Shown here: in pieces, positions 14,633 to 17,259 of the stretch
Layout: every line of letters starts with the position of its first letter
How positions within the stretch are numbered: position 1 is the stretch's first letter
Assembly (NCBI GenBank): GCA_913009865.1
Contig: CAJVYK010000020.1
Span: 1-17,259, forward strand
Direction of reading: 5' to 3'
Origin: an uncultured bacterium
GTDB taxonomy: Bacteria > Planctomycetota > Phycisphaerae > Sedimentisphaerales > Anaerobacaceae
Length of the DNA: 17,259 bases
The notes under the pieces: model-generated
Told to the model about the DNA's origin: nothing
The model's database searches: none
What the model saw: the letters and a program-made list of their open reading frames with translations, nothing else
Position numbers and translations under genes: made by a program

Positions 14633-14680
14633 TTCGTAATACGGTTGTAATAACTCGAATACGGCTTCGTATTACGAAGC
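14633..14680. repeat. Palindromic element between divergent genes
   Basis: GCTTCGTATTACGAAGC at 14664-14680 is a perfect 17-base palindrome about its central T. In addition TTCGTAATACG (14633-14643) and CGTATTACGAA (14668-14678) are perfect inverted arms 24 bases apart, so two alternative folds exist. The element lies between dxs (minus) and the gene at 14720 (plus). It could be an operator, a REP-like hairpin or one more of the word-like repeats. Confidence 0.7.
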
Positions 14681-14719
14681 AGCTTTCTCTTTTTACGACT
14701 ACGATTTTGGGAAATAAAA

Positions 14720-15037
14720 GTGGACCAGCGAACATTATCGGAAAAAATGCGAACCGCCGGAATTGATTTAGCCGGCGCAGCAACGTTACAGGAAAAACAA
14801 TTCGCTTTTGACAAGGCGCTGAAAATTCTGATTCGGCCGAGAAATCAATCCGACCGGACGAGCTTTAGAAAAATCAGTCGCTGGCTGGTCGAGAGCTGCC
14901 GGGCGGGCAGTTTCGATGAAAACATTATCTTTCGGCGTGTAATTGATTTTGCTCTCGAAGCATCCGGGCCGGAGAGCCGAAATCCAGCCGCCGTGTTCAC
15001 CTCAATTCTAAAAAAAGAGCTTGGATATATGAGTTAA
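14720..15037 (+). CDS. Small hypothetical protein
   Basis: 105 residues starting with GTG at 14720; GGGAAA upstream is a weak ribosome site. I do not recognise a named family. The protein is charged and probably all helical. The best-formed part is residues 46-102 (RTSFRKISRWLVESCRAG, IIFRRVIDFALEASG, SRNPAAVFTSILKKELGY), which looks like a compact helical domain of the sort seen at the C-terminus of some replication-associated or small regulatory proteins. No transmembrane or signal segment is present. It points away from dxs and is followed after 39 bases by the HNH-AP2 gene on the same strand, so the two may be cotranscribed and may have arrived together. Its stop codon lies within the octamer repeat at 15031-15078. 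It is not an exonuclease VII small subunit, although such a gene is often found near ispA. Confidence 0.7.
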   Translation: MDQRTLSEKMRTAGIDLAGAATLQEKQFAFDKALKILIRPRNQSDRTSFRKISRWLVESCRAGSFDENIIFRRVIDFALEASGPESRNPAAVFTSILKKELGYMS

Positions 15038-15078
15038 TGGGTTAATGGGTTAATGAGTTAATGGGTGGATGAGTTAAT
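15031..15078 (+). repeat. Octamer tandem repeat GRGTTAAT, six units
   Basis: Six eight-base units, mostly GAGTTAAT or GGGTTAAT with one GGGTGGAT, span 15031-15078. The array holds the stop codon of the upstream gene (15035-15037). It also provides a GTG (15065) and the first two bases of the ATG (15077) available for the HNH-AP2 gene. Confidence 0.9.
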
Positions 15079-15646
15079 GGGAAAAAATCTGGATATAAAA
15101 CTGATACCTTTAACGCAGGGTAAATTCGCTATCGTAGATGCCGAAGATTTCGACCAGCTGAGCCAATACAAATGGCAGGCAGCGAAAGACAAAACCACTT
15201 TCTACGCTGTCCGGAGCGAAAAGGGTGCTGCCGTTAAAATGCACAGGCAAATTCTGAACGCTCCAAAAGGGCTGTGCTGCGACCATAAGAATCATAACGG
15301 CCTTGACAACCGCAGAAGCAATCTTCGGCTCTGCACGAACGCACAAAATCGATACAACCAGAGGCCTCGCAGCGGCGGCAGTTCGAGATACAAAGGCGTG
15401 CACCGGCAAAGGGGCGGTAAACAGTGGCGGGCTGAGATTGGCTTTGAGGGCCGGCTGATACACATCGGCTGTTATGATTACGAGATTGACGCAGCGATAG
15501 CTTATGACGATATGGCTGTTGAGTTATTCGGCGAGTTTGCCTGTTTAAATTTCGATTACCGTCCGGAGATAAGGGAGTGGATAGAGCGTACCTGTCTTTT
15601 CAACCCTGCGAACTACGACCTTGCCCCAGCCAATCTGCCTGCCTGA
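15077..15646 (+). CDS. HNH endonuclease with AP2/ERF DNA-binding domain
   Basis: 189 residues from the ATG at 15077; an in-frame GTG at 15065 would add four residues read from the octamer repeat. Residues ~1-55 are a small beta-rich N-terminal region. Residues 56-95 carry an HNH_3-type nuclease motif (MHRQIL, CCDHKNHNGLDNRRSNLRLC) with Asp69-His70, Asn78 and Asn82 in the expected places. Residues 104-160 form an AP2 domain (RYKGVHRQ, WRAEIG, HIGCYDYEIDAAIAYDDMA, FGEFACLNF), the DNA-binding fold known from plant ERF factors and from homing-type endonucleases. Such HNH-AP2 proteins behave as mobile or homing nucleases and are common in planctomycetes. Here it sits on the opposite strand between ispA and dxs, consistent with insertion into a conserved cluster. 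No intron or intein surrounds it. Confidence 0.92.
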   Translation: MGKNLDIKLIPLTQGKFAIVDAEDFDQLSQYKWQAAKDKTTFYAVRSEKGAAVKMHRQILNAPKGLCCDHKNHNGLDNRRSNLRLCTNAQNRYNQRPRSGGSSRYKGVHRQRGGKQWRAEIGFEGRLIHIGCYDYEIDAAIAYDDMAVELFGEFACLNFDYRPEIREWIERTCLFNPANYDLAPANLPA

Positions 15647-15660
15647 ATCAATTGATTATT

Positions 15661-15780
15661 GATTTTTTTTTGACAGGATTACAGGATTATCTGGATGAGT
15701 TATTTCTTTTTGAACTTATCCATTTTTTTTTGACAGGATTACAGGATTATCTGGATGAGTTATTTCTTTTTGAACTTATC
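15661..15780 (+). repeat. 60-bp tandem duplication
   Basis: 15662-15720 and 15722-15780 are identical over 59 bases with a 60-base period; only the first base of each 60-base unit differs. Each unit contains T8, TGACAGGATTACAGGAT and CTGGATGAGTTATTTC. The GACAGGATTACAGGAT arm (15732-15747) is nearly complementary to ATCCTGTTATCCCGTC at 15787-15802, so the second unit belongs to an imperfect inverted repeat. Confidence 0.95.
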
Positions 15781-15786
15781 CTCTTT

Positions 15787-15850
15787 ATCCTGTTATCCCG
15801 TCTAAGTTTTATCTTTGTTTTTTTCCTAAACGCTGTACGCTAACTTTCTT
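15787..15850. repeat. Composite dispersed repeat, copy C
   Basis: ATCCTGTTATCCCG is followed by TCTAAG, a T-rich linker and AAACGCTGTACGCTAACTTT. The TCTAAG-linker-TACGCTAAC layout is the same as in copies A and B, but the left module here is the ATCCTGT/ACAGGAT word instead of CTGTGTTCAT. The copy ends a few bases before the ispA stop at 15856. Confidence 0.75.
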
Positions 15851-15855
15851 CGCGG

Positions 15856-16725
15856 CTATTTTGTTCTTTTCAGCAGTGCTGCAGCTAACTGCCGCAGGGT
15901 GTCGGCTTTCGGGCCGAACGGCTCTAATGCAGCTATCGCTTCGTCGGCTAATTTGCTCTCTAACTGCCTCGACTTTTCCAGCCCTATCACCGCTGGGTAA
16001 GTACACTTATCTGCTGCTGCGTCTTTGCCGGCTGTCTTGCCCAGCTGCTCGCTCGAGCCGCAGACATCGAGAATATCGTCCGCTATCTGGAAAGAAAGCC
16101 CGATTTTAAGGCCGTATGTTCCCATCTGTTCGATTTGTTCTTCGCCGGCCTCGGCGGCGATAGCTCCCATCCTGCAGGCGCAGCTGAACATCTTAGCTGT
16201 TTTATTGGTATGGATAATTTGCAGAAGCTGCTCGGTGCCTTTTTCGTTTTCCGCTTTCATATCAGCCATCTGGCCTGCAATCATACCCGCCGGCCCAGCG
16301 GCCTCGGCCAATTGGCCAATCAATCTGACTGCAATTCTCGGCTCAGCTATCTGTTTGGCTAAAATTTCAAAGGCAAGCGTTAAGAGGGCATCGCCGGTCA
16401 GAATAGCGGTCGGCTCATCGAAGCGTTTATGGCACGTCAGCTGTCCCCGCCGAAAGTCGTCATCGTCCATCGCCGGCAAATCATCGTGCACGAGCGAATA
16501 GGTATGCACCATTTCAATTGCCGCCGCTGCAATCCGGGCATCGTGGTTGACTTTCCCGCTGAGCAGTTCGCAGCACCACAGCACCAATGCCGAGCGCAGC
16601 CGTTTGCCCTGCCCTTCCAGCGTATGCTTAAGAGCTTCTTTCAAAGAGGCGTTTATCTGGGTCTGCTCAGCCAGGAGCCGCTGCAGCGTCTCATTTACAA
16701 GCCGGCGTTTCTGGCTTAATTGAAT
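15856..16725 (-). CDS. ispA: Polyprenyl (farnesyl/geranylgeranyl) diphosphate synthase
   Basis: A trans-prenyltransferase that joins isopentenyl diphosphate to allylic diphosphates, downstream of the MEP pathway. Motifs: GQGKRLRSAL (substrate-binding lysine and arginines), the first Asp-rich motif in VHDDLPAMDDDDFRRG, TGDALLTLAFEIL, HTNKTAKMF, and the second Asp-rich motif as FQIADDILDV. The start is uncertain. The only canonical start codon in the conserved region is a TTG at 16644, which gives 262 residues but would remove about 27 upstream residues that read as family sequence (QKRRLVNETLQRLL). The frame is open beyond 16644, and I mark the end at an ATT (16723-16725) preceded by GAGA. Further upstream the sequence becomes repeat-like. 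Chain length of the product cannot be told from sequence here. Confidence 0.9.
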   Translation of the reverse strand: MQLSQKRRLVNETLQRLLAEQTQINASLKEALKHTLEGQGKRLRSALVLWCCELLSGKVNHDARIAAAAIEMVHTYSLVHDDLPAMDDDDFRRGQLTCHKRFDEPTAILTGDALLTLAFEILAKQIAEPRIAVRLIGQLAEAAGPAGMIAGQMADMKAENEKGTEQLLQIIHTNKTAKMFSCACRMGAIAAEAGEEQIEQMGTYGLKIGLSFQIADDILDVCGSSEQLGKTAGKDAAADKCTYPAVIGLEKSRQLESKLADEAIAALEPFGPKADTLRQLAAALLKRTK

Positions 16726-16781
16726 GTCAAATTCTCGATTTTCGATTTTCTTCTTTTTCTTTGCTGTTTTTTTCTTTTTTT

Positions 16782-16816
16782 TAATCTGTGTTCATCTGTG
16801 TACATCTGTGTCTAAG
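16782..16816 (+). repeat. CTGTGTTCAT word module
   Basis: A 35-base copy of the left module of composite repeat A, with one base changed (TGTACATC for TGTTCATC), beginning TAATCTGTG and ending TCTAAG. An inverted relative, CGACACAGATTTACACTG, follows at about 16847-16864. This copy lacks the TACGCTA module, which appears only after the next copy. Confidence 0.85.
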
Positions 16817-16887
16817 TTTTTGTTTTTTGTCTTTTGTTTTTTTTCGACACAGATTTACACTGATTTACACTGTTTTTTTCTTTTTTT

Positions 16888-16976
16888 TAATCTGTGTTCA
16901 TCTGTGTTCATCTGTGTCTAAGTTTTTGTTTTTTTCCTATACGCTACACGCTACCCGCTGTACGCTAACTTTTTCC
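16888..16976. repeat. Composite dispersed repeat, copy B
   Basis: A 35-base left module (16888-16922) identical to 12436-12470 is followed by a T-rich linker and TACGCTA words ending CGCTGTACGCTAACTTT. It fills most of the gap between the divergent ispA and miaA genes. Beyond it TGTATTCTGTATTCTGT words continue to about 16997. With 16726-16887 it accounts for the whole gene-free interval; no promoter for miaA stands out. Confidence 0.85.
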
Positions 16977-17016
16977 TGTATTCTGTATTCTGTCTTTTAT
17001 ATTATATCTTCTTTCG

Positions 17017-17259
17017 ATGAATTGTAAAAAACAATACATTTTGATTCTGGGCGTTACCGCATCTGGCAAGGGGCGATTGGCCTTTAATTTAGCTGATGAA
17101 ATCGGCGCTGAAATAATCAGTATCGACTCGATGAAGGTCTATCGCCGGATGGATATCGGCACCGCCAAGCCGTCCGAGGAGGCCAGAAGTCGCATCAAGC
17201 ACCATTTAATCGACATAGTTGAGCCGAGCGAGGCGTTCAGCGTGGCCGCATTTCTCGAT
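17017..17259 (+). CDS. miaA: tRNA dimethylallyltransferase, N-terminal part (cut by window end)
   Basis: The first 81 residues of MiaA, which transfers a dimethylallyl group to A37 of tRNAs reading UNN codons. It uses dimethylallyl diphosphate, a product of the isoprenoid route that Dxs begins. Visible features: P-loop region LGVTASGKG (11-19), IISIDSMKVYRRMDIGTAKP (34-53), and HHLIDIVEPSEAFSVAAF (62-79). The nucleotide-binding loop is GVTASGKG where the family usually has GPTASGKS/T: both the proline and the final Ser/Thr are replaced. The rest of the substrate motif is intact. The ATG at 17017 is the natural start, as the family begins a few residues before the P-loop. No Shine-Dalgarno is visible, and repeat sequence ends about 20 bases upstream. 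The gene runs off the right edge and is divergent from ispA. Confidence 0.93.
   Translation, partial: MNCKKQYILILGVTASGKGRLAFNLADEIGAEIISIDSMKVYRRMDIGTAKPSEEARSRIKHHLIDIVEPSEAFSVAAFLD

Noticed and set aside
14469..14783. 105-residue N-terminal extension of Dxs
   Set aside because: It runs through the extended -10 promoter and the palindrome, and overlaps the start of the divergent gene at 14720.
14720..15037. Exonuclease VII small subunit (xseB)
   Set aside because: The position near ispA is suggestive, but the sequence lacks the short helical XseB pattern and has a different C-terminal domain.
15577..15843. 88-residue plus-strand frame with duplicated LQDYLDELFLFEL
   Set aside because: It is read from the 60-bp tandem duplication and T-rich repeats, and starts inside the HNH-AP2 gene.
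16724..17027. Phe-rich plus-strand frames (FICVHLC-type)
   Set aside because: They are translations of the poly-T and CTGTGTTCAT repeats, with no coding evidence.

Overview
The window looks like a chromosomal contig from a planctomycete, most likely of the Phycisphaerae/Sedimentisphaerales type. This is inferred from three things: a secreted protein ending in a two-loop dockerin of the style common in that group, a plant-like AP2 domain fused to an HNH nuclease, and an ispA/dxs/nadK isoprenoid and NADP neighbourhood. The taxonomy was not tested by any search. The left end is not genomic: positions 91-148 are an Illumina adapter, with a second adapter fragment at 52-64.

Layout. Positions 149-666 hold no gene but carry one copy of a 59-60 bp repeat whose other copy lies at 4693-4752. 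Positions 703-891 are a 21-bp tandem repeat just upstream of a hypothetical 224-residue protein with a fibronectin-III-like C-terminus (927-1601). Converging on it is a 599-residue exported protein with a C39-like cysteine-peptidase domain and a cysteine-rich tail (1746-3545, minus). Then come a secreted dockerin protein (3742-4407, minus) with a near-consensus promoter, and the N-terminal piece of a phage-type portal protein (4707-5210, minus) cut off exactly at the shared repeat. A glycine-rich RRM RNA-binding protein (5650-6003, plus) has its own promoter and a structured leader. It shares a bidirectional terminator with a beta-CASP metallo-beta-lactamase ribonuclease (6089-7495, minus).

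From 7588 to 16725 there is a mostly minus-strand housekeeping run: ispA-like prenyl synthase, dxs, nadK, an exported TPR protein and a DinG-family helicase. IspA and Dxs feed isoprenoid synthesis (Dxs makes DXP, IspA-type enzymes join C5 units) and NadK makes NADP. Two plus-strand genes, a small hypothetical protein and an HNH-AP2 protein, sit between ispA and dxs and look inserted. The right edge cuts the start of miaA (plus).

The most unusual theme is a set of short 'word-like' dispersed repeats (TACGCTA, CTGTGTTCAT, GTTCRTT, GRGTTAAT, GACAGGATTA). They fill the gaps between genes and encroach on gene ends. One copy lies in frame inside dxs (19 extra codons), another supplies the dxs stop codon, and similar sequence abuts or blurs the starts of dinG, the TPR gene, nadK, the HNH-AP2 gene and ispA. 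I saw no rRNA, tRNA, CRISPR array or complete insertion sequence.
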